In this document: positions 42,173 through 51,611 of the stretch, in pieces | Position numbering within the stretch: the first letter of the stretch is position 1 | Layout of the letters: each line of letters opens with the position of its first letter | Source of the DNA: Collinsella aerofaciens | GTDB lineage: Bacteria; Actinomycetota; Coriobacteriia; Coriobacteriales; Coriobacteriaceae | Assembly (NCBI RefSeq): GCF_028206995.1 | Contig: NZ_JAQLFL010000010.1 | Coordinates: 16,520-80,519, forward strand | Reading direction: 5' to 3' | DNA length: 64,000 nt | Translations under genes and position numbers: made by a program | Notes under the pieces: generated by a model | The model's database searches: none | Told to the model about the DNA's origin: nothing | The model's input: only the letters and a program-made list of their open reading frames with translations

Positions 42173-44320
42173 ATGGATCTTATCGCCCAGCTCGCCCGCG
42201 AGCTCAACCTTAAGGCCGCCAACATCGAGGCGGCCGTCAAGCTCATCGACGAGGGCAACACCATCCCCTTTATTTCGCGCTACCGCAAGGAAGCAACGGG
42301 CGGTATGGACGACGTCGCCCTGCGCGCGCTCGACGAGCGCCTGTCCTACCTGCGCAATCTTGAGCAGCGTAAAGAGGACGTCATCCTGCTCATCGACGCC
42401 CAGGGCAAACTCACGCCCGAACTCGAGCAGCAGATTCGCGAGGCCACGCAGCTCCAGCGTGTCGAGGACCTCTACAAGCCCTACCGCAAAAAGCGCATGA
42501 CTCGCGCGCAGAAGGCCCGCGAGGCCGGCCTGGAGCCGCTCGCCAACATGATCATCATGCAGGCCTCGGCCAAGGGCAGTGCGCTCGACGCCGCCGCAGC
42601 ATACGTCAATGAGGAGGCCGGCTTCGACACGCCCGAAAAGGCGCTCGCCGGCGCCGCCGACATCGTGGCCGAGACGGTAGCCGAGGACCCGGAGAACGTC
42701 GCCGATCTGCGCGCCTTTACGCAAAACACCGCCGACATCGTCGTCGAGGCCACCGACCCCACCGAGAAGACCCCCTACGAGCCCTACTACAACTTTGACG
42801 AGCCGCTGCGCCGTATACCCAACCACCGCGTGCTGGCTATCGACCGCGGTGAGCGCGAGGGCAAGCTCCGCGTGCGCGTGAACGTCGACGGCGCTGCCGC
42901 CACGGCACGCCTCGGCTGCCGTTGGCCCCGACGCCAGGGCGTGTTTGCTCCCATCTTCGATGCCGCCATCGCTGACGGTTACAAGCGCCTCATGGCCCCC
43001 TCGCTGGAGCGCGAGGCCCGCGCCAAACTCACCGTCCACGCGCAGACCGAGGCCATCAATGTCTTTGCCAAGAATCTCGAGGGCCTGCTCTCGGCACGCC
43101 CCGTGCGCGGCGCCCGCGTGCTCGCGCTCGATCCGGGCTACCGCACCGGCTGCAAGGTCGCCGTCATGGACGAGACCGGCAAGCTGCTCGACCACGGCGT
43201 GGTCTACCCCACCAAGCCGCGCCACGACGTCGCCGGCACCAAGCGCGAGCTCGCCCGCCTCGTCAAGAAGGACGGCGTCAACACCATCGTCATCGGCAAT
43301 GGCACCGCCAGCCGCGAGACCGAGGAAGTCGTCTCGGAGTTCATCGCCGAGCAGGCGCCTGAGCTGCGATACACCATCGTCAACGAGGCCGGCGCATCGG
43401 TGTACTCCGCCTCCGAGCTCGCCAGCCAGGAGTATCCCGACCTGGACGTCACCGTGCGTGGCGCCATGAGCCTGGGCCGCCGCCTGCAGGACCCGCTGGC
43501 AGAGCTCGTCAAGATCCCGCCCCAGTCCATCGGCGTGGGCCAGTACCAGCACGACCTTGACCAGGCCGAGCTTTCGCGCACCCTGGGCCACGTGGTGGAG
43601 GACGTCGTCAACCGCGTGGGCGTCGACGTAAACACCGCGAGCGCGAGCCTGCTGGGATACGTATCGGGCATCACGCCGAGCGTGGCCAAGAACATCGTGG
43701 CCTACCGCGAGGAAAACGGCGCCTTTACCGATCGCCGCCAGCTCAAGAAGGTCCCCAAGCTGGGACCCAAGGCATATCTCAACGCCGCGGGCTTTTTGCG
43801 CATTAGCGGCGGCAGGAACCCACTCGACGCGACAAGCGTCCACCCCGAGAGCTACGAGGTGGCCACGTCCGTCCTAGAACGCGCCGGCGTTAAAGCAAGC
43901 GAGCTCAGCCGCGGCGGCGTGCCCGACATCGAGCGCCGCCTGGGCAGCATCTCGGCGCTGGCAAGCGACCTGAACTGCGGCACCCTCACGCTCATCGACA
44001 TCGTCAACGAGCTCAAAAAGCCCGGCCGCGACCCGCGCGACGACGCGCCCGAGGTGGTCTTTAGCCGCTCGGCGCTTTCCATCGATGACCTGGAGCCCGG
44101 CATGGAACTCAAGGGCACGGTGCGCAACGTCGTCGACTTTGGCGCCTTCGTCGACGTGGGAGTGCACCAGGACGGCCTTGTGCACATCTCCAAGCTGGCC
44201 AACCGCTTCGTCAAGCACCCGAGCGACGTGGTACGCATCGGTGACACGGTCAAGGTGTGGGTCGAAAAGGTCGATCGCGACCGCAAGAAGATCTCGCTCA
44301 CCATGGTACAGGGGAAGTAA
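42173..44320 (+). CDS. tex: Tex-family RNA-binding transcription accessory protein
   Basis: A 715-residue protein of the conserved Tex family. Visible parts are the N-terminal helical domain beginning LARELNLKAANIEAAVKLIDEGNTIPFISRYRKE, the YqgF-like domain RVLALDPGYRTGCKVAVMD near residue 315, helix-hairpin-helix motifs (ASLLGYVSGITPSVAKNIVAYRE), and a C-terminal S1 domain (GTVRNVVDFGAFVDVGVHQDGLVHIS). The normal length is reached. The ATG at 42173 follows AAGGAG. Tex influences transcription and stress survival in several bacteria; the mechanism is not settled. Confidence 0.93.
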   Translation: MDLIAQLARELNLKAANIEAAVKLIDEGNTIPFISRYRKEATGGMDDVALRALDERLSYLRNLEQRKEDVILLIDAQGKLTPELEQQIREATQLQRVEDLYKPYRKKRMTRAQKAREAGLEPLANMIIMQASAKGSALDAAAAYVNEEAGFDTPEKALAGAADIVAETVAEDPENVADLRAFTQNTADIVVEATDPTEKTPYEPYYNFDEPLRRIPNHRVLAIDRGEREGKLRVRVNVDGAAATARLGCRWPRRQGVFAPIFDAAIADGYKRLMAPSLEREARAKLTVHAQTEAINVFAKNLEGLLSARPVRGARVLALDPGYRTGCKVAVMDETGKLLDHGVVYPTKPRHDVAGTKRELARLVKKDGVNTIVIGNGTASRETEEVVSEFIAEQAPELRYTIVNEAGASVYSASELASQEYPDLDVTVRGAMSLGRRLQDPLAELVKIPPQSIGVGQYQHDLDQAELSRTLGHVVEDVVNRVGVDVNTASASLLGYVSGITPSVAKNIVAYREENGAFTDRRQLKKVPKLGPKAYLNAAGFLRISGGRNPLDATSVHPESYEVATSVLERAGVKASELSRGGVPDIERRLGSISALASDLNCGTLTLIDIVNELKKPGRDPRDDAPEVVFSRSALSIDDLEPGMELKGTVRNVVDFGAFVDVGVHQDGLVHISKLANRFVKHPSDVVRIGDTVKVWVEKVDRDRKKISLTMVQGK

Positions 44321-44334
44321 ACCGCCAAAGCAGG

Positions 44335-44540
44335 GGTACCCCCTGTAGTGACGTGCAAAATCGCGAGTATTCTGCAAATTCCACCGTTCCGGATGCCCCT
44401 CAGAGGCGAAAAAGCAAAAAACAGCCCCCGTTTTAGCGTCGTCAGAGCCAAAACGGGGGCTGTTCCGTGCTTCACCCAACTGGTAAAAGCCTTTACCTTG
44501 CTGAATACTCTCAATTTTGCACGGCGCAGGCGGGGGTACC
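44335..44540. repeat. Nested palindromic element between tex and the transaldolase gene
   Basis: Outer arms GGTACCCCC (44335 and 44532-44540) and CGTGCAAAATCGCGAGTATTC (44352-44372) pair with 44503-44523 at 19 of 21 positions. Inside lies a perfect 15-bp hairpin (44420-44464). No open frame. The outer arms resemble the ends of a small mobile element that carries or has captured a terminator. Confidence 0.55.
44414..44464 (-). terminator. Intrinsic terminator of the transaldolase gene
   Basis: On the minus strand AACAGCCCCCGTTTT and AAAACGGGGGCTGTT form a perfect 15-bp stem around 15 bases and are followed by TTTTGC within a run of T. Its orientation fits the transaldolase gene upstream; tex transcripts reaching it from the other side would also meet the hairpin. 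Confidence 0.7.
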
Positions 44541-44600
44541 TTTGCCCACGGCAGGATATGAAAACCAAGCGCCAACTTGCTGGCAAGCTCGTGTCGGCAG

Positions 44601-44670
44601 CCCCGGCCTTTCCTTTGCCTGGCGCGACCCTCGCGAAGCGCGTGAGCGATAGGGAAAGGAAAGGCCGGGG
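44601..44670. repeat. 16-bp perfect inverted repeat
   Basis: CCCCGGCCTTTCCTTT (44601-44616) and its exact complement (44655-44670) flank a 38-base middle rich in GCG. It lies just downstream of the transaldolase stop. There is no T-run, so it is not a clear terminator. Confidence 0.5.
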
Positions 44671-44701
44671 CGAGCAGCCCGCGGCGTAGCCAGTGTTCGC
44701 G

Positions 44702-45406
44702 TTACGGCAGAATATGGAAGCCCAAAGCGGCGATATCCTTGGCAAAGCCGCGCACGGTGTCGAGCGAGACCTCGTACGGGTCACGGCCGATGTTCTTGCG
44801 CTTGGCCAGGATGCCGTTGGGCACCGTGATGATCTGGCAACCGCAGGCCTCGGCCTGGTAAATATTGATGAGCTCGCGCGTGGACGCCCACAGGACCTCA
44901 CAGTTGGGCTTGGCGGCGGCCTTCTTGACCGATTCCGTCATAAACGGAATGGGGTCGACGCCGGTATCGGCGATGCGGCCGGCAAAGAGCGAGATGATAG
45001 ACGGCGTCTCGGCGTCAACGGCCTCGACCATCTCATCGACCTGCGTAGGCGTAAAGATGGTAGTGACGTTGACCTTGATGCCGTCGGCGGAAAGCTTGCG
45101 CACCAGCTCGGCGGTGGACTCGCCCTTGGTGGTCACGCACGGAATCTTGACGTAGACGTTCTCGGCCCAGGTAGCGATCTCGCGCGCCTCGACCTCCATG
45201 GTCTCGACGTCGTCGGCAAAGACCTCAAACGAGACGGACACATCAGTGATGTGGGTCAGGACCTCCTTGGCAAACGCGCGGTAATCCGTCACGCCGCCCT
45301 TCTTCATAAGGGACGGGTTGGTCGTGAAACCCTGAACGTTGCCGTTCTCGTACATGTCGAGCATGCCCTCGAGGTTTGCACCGTCAGCGAACACCTTGAT
45401 TGCCAT
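44702..45406 (-). CDS. Transaldolase (small TalC-like type)
   Basis: A 234-residue class I aldolase that transfers a dihydroxyacetone unit in the pentose phosphate pathway. The N-terminal KVFADGANLEGM and FTTNPSLMKKGGVTDYRAFAKE are typical, and the Schiff-base lysine is in VYVKIPC near residue 88. SLFAGRIADTGVDP and WASTRELINIYQA follow as expected. The length fits the short transaldolase subfamily, and a fructose-6-phosphate aldolase role cannot be excluded. The ATG at 45406 follows AAAGGAA. Monocistronic; its terminator is at 44414-44464. Confidence 0.88.
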   Translation of the reverse strand: MAIKVFADGANLEGMLDMYENGNVQGFTTNPSLMKKGGVTDYRAFAKEVLTHITDVSVSFEVFADDVETMEVEAREIATWAENVYVKIPCVTTKGESTAELVRKLSADGIKVNVTTIFTPTQVDEMVEAVDAETPSIISLFAGRIADTGVDPIPFMTESVKKAAAKPNCEVLWASTRELINIYQAEACGCQIITVPNGILAKRKNIGRDPYEVSLDTVRGFAKDIAALGFHILP

Positions 45407-45599
45407 CTGCCTGATTCCTTTCGCTTGCACATGGGCGTTAAACTGCTAAACACTTTACCTACGTTTATCAAAGCGTGAGCTGCGGTTTTTTATCTTCTCG
45501 GCGAACGGTATAAACACCTCAGTGTTTGGATTGATAAATCGATTGAGCATGCAAAAGCAAAGAGTCGCAGTTTGAGCAAACGTCAGAACGCGGGGTTCA

Positions 45600-46427
45600 T
45601 TAGATGAGGCCGAAATGCTGCATCGCTGTGACGGTACCGTCGTGTGCGACATCGTCGGTCACGTAGTCGGCGACCGCCTTGACCTCGGGCATGGCGTTGC
45701 CCATGGCCACGGCCGTCTCGACGGCAGCAAGCATGCCCAGGTCGTTGCCCGAATCGCCAAAGCCAAAGGTGCGCGCATTTCCCTCGCGGCCCAGATACGC
45801 CAGCGCTCGCGCCACGCCCACGCCCTTGTCAATGCCCTTGGGGCTCAGCTCGCGATTCTGGCCACCGGTGTTGCACAGCTCAAACTCGCAATCGATAAAG
45901 CCGTCATCATTGGCTACGCGAGCCAAACTGGGCACATTGAGGCATACCTTGCCCACGCGCAGACTGCCGTCGACGCACATTTCCTCGGTGCTGTGCACCA
46001 CAGAAGTGCCGATCAGAGACGACTGCTCAACGCCCGCGGGTTCCAGGGCAAAAGTAGCCACGTTGGTCTCGAAAAAGGCCTCAATCCCTGCCGCTGCCAT
46101 ACGGCGTGCGAGCTCCTCGATAACGTGCTCGTCAAAGCAGTCCTCATGCACCACGCGACCCTCGACCTCGAGCGTGGCGCCCGCCATGGCAACGACACCC
46201 GCAGGCTCCAAAGCACGCAGGCCATCGGCAATCAGCCACAAGGGACGACCCGTGCAGATAAACGCCTGGTGACCTGCATTGCGCAGGCGACCAAATGCAT
46301 CAACAACAGCCTTCGACGGATGGATTGCATTGAAGTCCTTGTCGGTCATATCGTCGGGATCGAACGACGTCAGCGTACCGTCCACGTCAAAAAAGAGCAC
46401 GGCGGAATCGGGGCACGCATCAATCAT
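45600..46427 (-). CDS. HAD-superfamily phosphatase, Cof type
   Basis: A 275-residue haloacid-dehalogenase hydrolase with the C2B cap of Cof-type sugar phosphatases. Motif I FFDVDGTLTS (about 12-21) holds the nucleophilic Asp, motif II is FICTGRP (about 56-62), and the lysine of motif III is in LSPKGIDKGVGV. Motif IV is FGFGDSGNDLGML near 226. Probable substrates are sugar phosphates or pyridoxal phosphate. The ATG at 46427 has GAAAGGAA upstream. It is divergent from rlmKL. Confidence 0.9.
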   Translation of the reverse strand: MIDACPDSAVLFFDVDGTLTSFDPDDMTDKDFNAIHPSKAVVDAFGRLRNAGHQAFICTGRPLWLIADGLRALEPAGVVAMAGATLEVEGRVVHEDCFDEHVIEELARRMAAAGIEAFFETNVATFALEPAGVEQSSLIGTSVVHSTEEMCVDGSLRVGKVCLNVPSLARVANDDGFIDCEFELCNTGGQNRELSPKGIDKGVGVARALAYLGREGNARTFGFGDSGNDLGMLAAVETAVAMGNAMPEVKAVADYVTDDVAHDGTVTAMQHFGLI

Positions 46428-46502
46428 ATGGGTTCCTTTCGGGGGCGAGAGTAAACGAAGTATCCATCATATAATGGAGCGACGCAACCAGAGAGGTCAC
46501 CC

Positions 46503-49061
46503 ATGGAATTTTACGCAAGCTGCCCCGAGGGCTTTGAGTCCGCACTCGCCGATGAGCTTAAACGCCTCGGGCTTTCGCATGTCCGCCGCTTGAAGGGCCG
46601 CGCTACGTTTGAGGGCGAGCTCGAAGAAGGCTACCGCGCCTGTCTGTGGTCGCGCCTGGCGAGCCGCGTGTTTGCGGTGCTCGGGCGCTTTGAGGCGCAG
46701 GATGCCGATGAGCTGTACGATAGCGTTTACGACATCGCCTGGGAGAACATCGTCCGCCCCGGCGCCACCATTGCCATCACCGCCCGCGGCGTGACCGAGC
46801 AGCTGCGCAACACGCGCTTCTCGGCCCTGCGCGCCAAGGACGCGCTGTGCGACCGTCTGGCCGAGGCCACGGGCCGTCGTGCCGATGTCGACGCCGCCGA
46901 CCCAGATGTTCACCTGCTGCTTTCGCTGCGTCAGCGCCGCGCGAGCATCAGCCTGGACCTTTCGGGCGACCCGCTGTTCAAGCGCCTACCGCCCGCGGCG
47001 ACCCGTGCCGGCGAGGGCGCGCACGTGCTGCGCCCCGACTACGCCGCCCTGGTGTTGGCGCAGGTCGGCTGGACCGCACTGTGCGAGCGCGAGTTAACGG
47101 CTGACGATTACGAGAATGAAGCCCTTCCCACGCTGATCGATGCCTCGTGCGCCGGCGGCGGCCTGCTGCTGGAGGCCGCGAACATTCTGACCGACCGCGC
47201 CCCGGGCGCCGCACGCGAGCGCTGGGGCTTTGAGGGCTGGCAGCTGCACGACGCCGCTCTGTGGGAGCAGCTGCTTGCCGAGGCGCGCGAGCGCGAGGCG
47301 GCAGCGCGCGAGCGGCAGGCGCGCATCGTGGCCGCAGACATCGACCCCGCCGCTCGCAAGACCGCCGAGCGCATGGTCAAGAGCGCTGGTTACAAGCGTT
47401 TTGTCGACTTTTGCGCCGCCAAGTCCGCCACCGTGCTGGACCATGCTGGCGCCGTCGCCGGAGCCGCCGTAGTCGCAGACACCACCGAGACACCGCTTTC
47501 ACTCATGCACGACGCCATGACGCTGGTCGGCGAGCTGCGTCGCGCGCCCGAGCTTTCCGCGGCGCCGGTCGCCGCACTCGCCCGCGATGGCCTTATGGCC
47601 CGCGCGCTCCATGCCGAGCCCGCGCGCTCCATCGCCGTTATGCCCAATAACGAGGAGGCGGCTATTGAGGTTTGGCCCTCGCTCGACCACGCCGCCGCGG
47701 CATTCGAGGCCGCGACCAGCGCAAACGCCGAGGAACAGTCCACGGACGCCGAAGGCGAAGCCGCCAACACCCCCATGCCCGAACCTGCCGCCACGCTCGA
47801 CCTGGGCGACGGCAAGCCGTTGCCCGTGCTCATCCCCGAGTCCGAGCAGTTCGCCAACCGCCTGCGCAAGAATGCCCGTCTGCGCCGCAAGTGGGCCAAG
47901 CGCGAGGGCGTGAGCTGCTACCGCGTCTACGATGCCGACCTGCCCGACTACTCCGCCGCCATCGACCTGTACGAGGGCTGCCCGCAGACGCCGGGCCGCT
48001 GGCTCGTCATCGCCGAATACGCCGCGCCCAAGACCATCGACCCCGCACTGGCCCAGGCCCGCATGCTCGACATCTTGGCCATCGCGCCGCGCATCCTGGA
48101 TGTTCCCGCCGAGCACGTGCACGCCAAGGCCCGCATGCGTTCGCGCGGCGGCTCGCAGTACGGCAAACAGGGCGCCGGCAAGGGCGCATCGGGCGAGCGC
48201 GCCAACATCGCGCGCCGTCGCCTGCCGCTCATCGAAGAGGGTGGACTCACCTTTGCCGTCAACTTTGATGACTACCTGGATGTGGGCATCTTCCTGGACC
48301 ACCGCGTCACCCGCAACCTGGTGCGCGAGCACGCCAAGCAGGCGCGCCGCTTCCTCAATCTGTTCGCCTATACCGGCACCGCCACCTGCTATGCGGCAGA
48401 CGGCGGCGTCGAGGAAACTGTGACGGTCGATCTTTCCAACACCTACCTGGACTGGGCCGAGCGCAATATGCGTCAGAACGGCTTTGTGGGGCCGCAGCAT
48501 CACTTTGTGCGCGACGACGTGCTCGCCTGGATTCGTGACCAGCGCCAGACGCGCAACCGCTGGGACCTGATCTTTGTCGACCCGCCCACGTTCTCGAACT
48601 CGTCCAAGATGGGCCGTCGCACCTGGGATGTTCAGCGCGACCACGTTGAGCTTTTGGCCGGTGTATCGCGCCTGCTCGCACAGGGCGGACATGCCATCTT
48701 TAGCTGCAACCTGCGCGGCTTCCGCCCCGAGACGCGCAAGCTCGCACGCGCGGGCGTCGTGCTGGAGGACATTACGGCGCAGACCATCCCCGAGGATTTC
48801 GCGCGCAACCAGAAGGTGCACCATTGCTACATCGTGCGCCGCCTGCCCATCGAGGACGCCATGGCCGAAGTCGGCTTTAGCGCCGAGGAGATTGCCGAGC
48901 GAACCGAGGAGCTGCGCAACCCCGAGGCCCGCAAGCCCCGTGCAGCAGCGCCCGCGCACGCGCAGGCCGGCCACGGCAAGTCCAACTTTGCCAGCAAACC
49001 CTCCCCTGCCGGCAAGTCCAAAAAGAAGAAGTTCTACGCCAGCAAGCCCAAGGATAAATAG
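46503..49061 (+). CDS. rlmKL: Bifunctional 23S rRNA methyltransferase RlmKL with degenerate RlmL half
   Basis: An 852-residue fusion of THUMP domain, RlmL-type N-half (m2G2445) and RlmK-type C-half (m7G2069). The C-half is intact: FLNLFAYTGTATCYAA near 615 and LIFVDPPTFSNSSKMG near 688. In the N-half the SAM loop expected as DPxCGSGT reads LIDASCAGGGLLLEAA near 210, and the catalytic NPPYGER motif is absent; its place reads VVADTTETPL. A Glu/Ala-rich insert follows (about 395-440). The N-half therefore probably no longer methylates and may only guide RNA binding. The ATG at 46503 follows AGAGAGGT. The last 50 residues are a basic tail. Confidence 0.88.
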   Translation: MEFYASCPEGFESALADELKRLGLSHVRRLKGRATFEGELEEGYRACLWSRLASRVFAVLGRFEAQDADELYDSVYDIAWENIVRPGATIAITARGVTEQLRNTRFSALRAKDALCDRLAEATGRRADVDAADPDVHLLLSLRQRRASISLDLSGDPLFKRLPPAATRAGEGAHVLRPDYAALVLAQVGWTALCERELTADDYENEALPTLIDASCAGGGLLLEAANILTDRAPGAARERWGFEGWQLHDAALWEQLLAEAREREAAARERQARIVAADIDPAARKTAERMVKSAGYKRFVDFCAAKSATVLDHAGAVAGAAVVADTTETPLSLMHDAMTLVGELRRAPELSAAPVAALARDGLMARALHAEPARSIAVMPNNEEAAIEVWPSLDHAAAAFEAATSANAEEQSTDAEGEAANTPMPEPAATLDLGDGKPLPVLIPESEQFANRLRKNARLRRKWAKREGVSCYRVYDADLPDYSAAIDLYEGCPQTPGRWLVIAEYAAPKTIDPALAQARMLDILAIAPRILDVPAEHVHAKARMRSRGGSQYGKQGAGKGASGERANIARRRLPLIEEGGLTFAVNFDDYLDVGIFLDHRVTRNLVREHAKQARRFLNLFAYTGTATCYAADGGVEETVTVDLSNTYLDWAERNMRQNGFVGPQHHFVRDDVLAWIRDQRQTRNRWDLIFVDPPTFSNSSKMGRRTWDVQRDHVELLAGVSRLLAQGGHAIFSCNLRGFRPETRKLARAGVVLEDITAQTIPEDFARNQKVHHCYIVRRLPIEDAMAEVGFSAEEIAERTEELRNPEARKPRAAAPAHAQAGHGKSNFASKPSPAGKSKKKKFYASKPKDK

Positions 49062-49067
49062 ACAACG

Positions 49068-49130
49068 TTGCGGTGGAATACGGACTGTTTTGCCTGGAAT
49101 TAGGTAAATTTAGACCGTATTTCACCGCAA
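49068..49130. repeat. 63-bp TTGCGGTGGAATA palindrome, copy 2
   Basis: Begins TTGCGGTGGAATACGGACT and ends AGACCGTATTTCACCGCAA. The length equals that of the copy at 11707-11769; the inner arm differs (CGG/CCG versus GTTCC/GGGAC) yet remains paired. It lies between rlmKL and kdpE, which are convergent. Confidence 0.7.
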
Positions 49131-49156
49131 CTCATATTGGGATGGCGGATGCCGAC

Positions 49157-49870
49157 CTATCCCTGGATGACCAATCGGTAACCAATACCCACGTGCGTCT
49201 GGATATAGCGCGGATGCGCGGGGTCGGACTCGATCTTCTTGCGCAGCGTGCCCATAAAGACGCGCAGGCTCGCCAGGTCGCTCTTAGTTGCCGTGCCCCA
49301 AATCTCGTGCAGGATAAACTGGTGCGTCAGTACCTTGTCGGCGTTATGCGCCAGCAGGCACAGGAGCTTATACTCGATCGGCGTCAGATGCAACTCCTCG
49401 CCATCCATCGTGGCAATGCCGGCATCAAAATCGATATGCAGCTCACCGGTATCGAACGAGCCCTCGGAGACAACGCCGCCCGTTTGCGCATACGAAAGGC
49501 GCCTGAGCGTCGTGCGAATGCGCGCGAGCAGTTCCTCGACCGAAAACGGCTTGGTCAGATAGTCGTCGGCACCGGCATCGAGCGCGCGGATTTTGTCCGC
49601 GTCCTCGCTGCGCGCCGAGACCACGATAATCGGCATGCCCGACCATGTGCGCACCGACTCCACCACCTTGACGCCGTCCATATCGGGCAGGCCCAGATCG
49701 AGCAGCACGATGCTCGGTGTCTGCGATGAGGCAGCGGCGATAGCGGCATGGGCGGTCTCCACAGCCATATGGCGCAAGCCGTGCGTCTCGAGCGCGGCAA
49801 CAATAAGATTGCGAACGGCAGGGTCGTCCTCAACGACCAAGATGAGCGGTTTTACGGCAGAGTTCGGCAC
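49157..49870 (-). CDS. kdpE: KdpE-like response regulator (OmpR family)
   Basis: A 237-residue regulator. The receiver domain shows the acidic pair VVEDD, the phosphorylation-site aspartate in VLLDLGLPDMDG (about 56) and the lysine in YLTKPF (about 104). The C-terminal winged helix carries LTPIEYKLLCLLAHNADKVLTHQFIL and RYIQTHVGIGYRL. The start is GTG at 49870 with AAGGAG seven bases upstream, four bases after the stop of the kinase gene. It likely controls kup and this operon in response to potassium or osmotic stress. Confidence 0.9.
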   Translation of the reverse strand: MPNSAVKPLILVVEDDPAVRNLIVAALETHGLRHMAVETAHAAIAAASSQTPSIVLLDLGLPDMDGVKVVESVRTWSGMPIIVVSARSEDADKIRALDAGADDYLTKPFSVEELLARIRTTLRRLSYAQTGGVVSEGSFDTGELHIDFDAGIATMDGEELHLTPIEYKLLCLLAHNADKVLTHQFILHEIWGTATKSDLASLRVFMGTLRKKIESDPAHPRYIQTHVGIGYRLVIQG

Positions 49871-49874
49871 AGCG

Positions 49875-51500
49875 CTACTCCTTATCAAACGAAACGTCGG
49901 CGGCAGGAAGCTCAATCGTAAAGACCGAGCCGTGCGGGTCCGCCGCGGCAACCTCTATGCTACCGCCATGCGCCAGCGCAATGGAACGGCAGAGCGAAAG
50001 ACCCAGGCCCACGCTGCGGTGGCTGTCGACCAGACCGTGGTTGGCGGTATAGAACGACTCGAAGATCCGCTCACGATCCTCGGGTGCGATGCCCGGACCA
50101 TCATCGGCCACCGAGCACGCCACGCGTCCATCGTCGACGCTAATCGAAATCATGATATGCGAGCCTGTGGGCGTATAGGTGATGGCGTTGTTCACCAGAT
50201 TGACCACCAGCTGCACCATCAGGCGCGCATCGACGTTGACGAGCGCCGGCTCATCGCACGCCACCACCTTAAGGTCGTGCTCGCGCACGGCAGGGTTCAC
50301 GTGGCGCAGCGCCTCCTCGACGATATCGTCCATGAGCTCGAGCGTGGTCGACAGACGCATGCCGCCGCCCTCGAGCTTGGTGATGGCGAGCAGGTTCTCG
50401 ACGGTGGCGTTGAGCCATTGCGCATCCGAGCGAATGGACAGGAGCAGGCCGCGGCGCGTTTGGGCATCGAGCACGGCGGTGCCGGTCGAGCCCTGGTCGA
50501 GCAGCACGTCGGCATTACCCGAAATACTGGTAAGCGGCGTGCGCAGGTCGTGCGAGATTGAGCGCAGCAGGTTGGCGCGCAGCTGCTCATTTTTGGCAAG
50601 CACCGCCGCCTCCTCGCGGGCCTCCATGGCGCGGGCGCGATCGAGTGCCAGCTCACCTTCGCTCACGATGGCATCGGCAAGCGTCCGCTCCTCGTGCGTC
50701 AGCACGTCGGGCTCGGCAACGATAGCCAGCACGCCCACCACCGAGGCGGGGTCGCCCGAGCGGACGAAGCCGTCGCCCGTGCGAACCGTCAGGTAGATGC
50801 CGTAAAACGCCGAGCCGCCATAGGTGGCATCGAGCGGCGTTCCCACATAGGCGGACGCCGAGAGCCGCGGCGGCATCTGCGGCGCCAGTTCGTGCACCGG
50901 CGCGGCATCGCCCACGGCCGTGTATGTCGCACGCGGCAGCAGGTCATCGCCCTCGGCGTCGGCGCTGTACCACACGACCGGACAGCCCGAAAGACGCGCC
51001 AGCTGCGTTGCCATGGCATGGACAATCTGCTGCTCGTCGGCGCAGCGCTGCAGCATGCGGTTGGTCTCGAGCACCATATGCGTGCGACGGTCGCTGGCGG
51101 CAGCCTGCGCCAAGGCCCGGCGCAGGGCCAACGCAATCGAGCTCGACACAAGCGAGACCACAAACATGATGAAGAACATGCCGGGATAGACGCGGTCGAT
51201 AAACGACAGCGAGCAGCGCGGGTCGACAAACAAGAAGTTGTAGAGTGCCACGGCGGCAGCCGAGCTCAGCAAGCAATACAGGCGACTCCAGGTAAAGAAT
51301 GCGCACAGCTGAACGGCGAACACATAGACGATCATGATGCTGGGAGCAAGACCGGGGCGGTCGAGCAGCGCGCCCACAATCGTCGCCGCGACCAGCAGCC
51401 CCACCGATACGCAGGCGTCATACAGAGGAGTGCGGCGCGTCAGCGTTGTGCGCCGCCACCAAAAGCTATCGGCAATATCGCCGTCCGTACGGACGTCCAT
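49875..51500 (-). CDS. kdpD: KdpD-like sensor histidine kinase lacking the N-terminal KdpD/Usp domains
   Basis: A 541-residue membrane kinase. Four closely packed helices (about 28-125) form the DUF4118 region of KdpD, with FLFVDPRCSLSF between helices. A GAF-like domain, the HisKA box SISHDLRTPLTSISG (about 317) and the ATPase motifs NLVNNAITYT, DDGPGI and GLGLSL follow. The roughly 370-residue cytoplasmic N-terminus of E. coli KdpD (KdpD and Usp domains) is missing. ATG at 51500. It lies downstream of kup and a small membrane gene on the same strand. Confidence 0.88.
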   Translation of the reverse strand: MDVRTDGDIADSFWWRRTTLTRRTPLYDACVSVGLLVAATIVGALLDRPGLAPSIMIVYVFAVQLCAFFTWSRLYCLLSSAAAVALYNFLFVDPRCSLSFIDRVYPGMFFIMFVVSLVSSSIALALRRALAQAAASDRRTHMVLETNRMLQRCADEQQIVHAMATQLARLSGCPVVWYSADAEGDDLLPRATYTAVGDAAPVHELAPQMPPRLSASAYVGTPLDATYGGSAFYGIYLTVRTGDGFVRSGDPASVVGVLAIVAEPDVLTHEERTLADAIVSEGELALDRARAMEAREEAAVLAKNEQLRANLLRSISHDLRTPLTSISGNADVLLDQGSTGTAVLDAQTRRGLLLSIRSDAQWLNATVENLLAITKLEGGGMRLSTTLELMDDIVEEALRHVNPAVREHDLKVVACDEPALVNVDARLMVQLVVNLVNNAITYTPTGSHIMISISVDDGRVACSVADDGPGIAPEDRERIFESFYTANHGLVDSHRSVGLGLSLCRSIALAHGGSIEVAAADPHGSVFTIELPAADVSFDKE

Positions 51501-51528
51501 CAGTGCCCCACCCCTCTCTCAAAAACAA

Positions 51529-51566
51529 AAACCACCACAAAGGGACAGGCACCTTTGTGGTGGTTT
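51529..51566. repeat. REP-like palindrome, CCACCAC variant
   Basis: AAACCACCACAAAGG and CCTTTGTGGTGGTTT form a perfect 15-bp stem around GACAGGCA. A further TTGTGGTGGTT follows at 51570-51580. The core AAAGGGACAGG is shared with the other copies while the arms are completely different on both sides. Confidence 0.8.
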
Positions 51567-51611
51567 CCCTTGTGGTGGTTCCAAGTGTATAGCCTTTGCA
51601 ACCGGCGGTCG

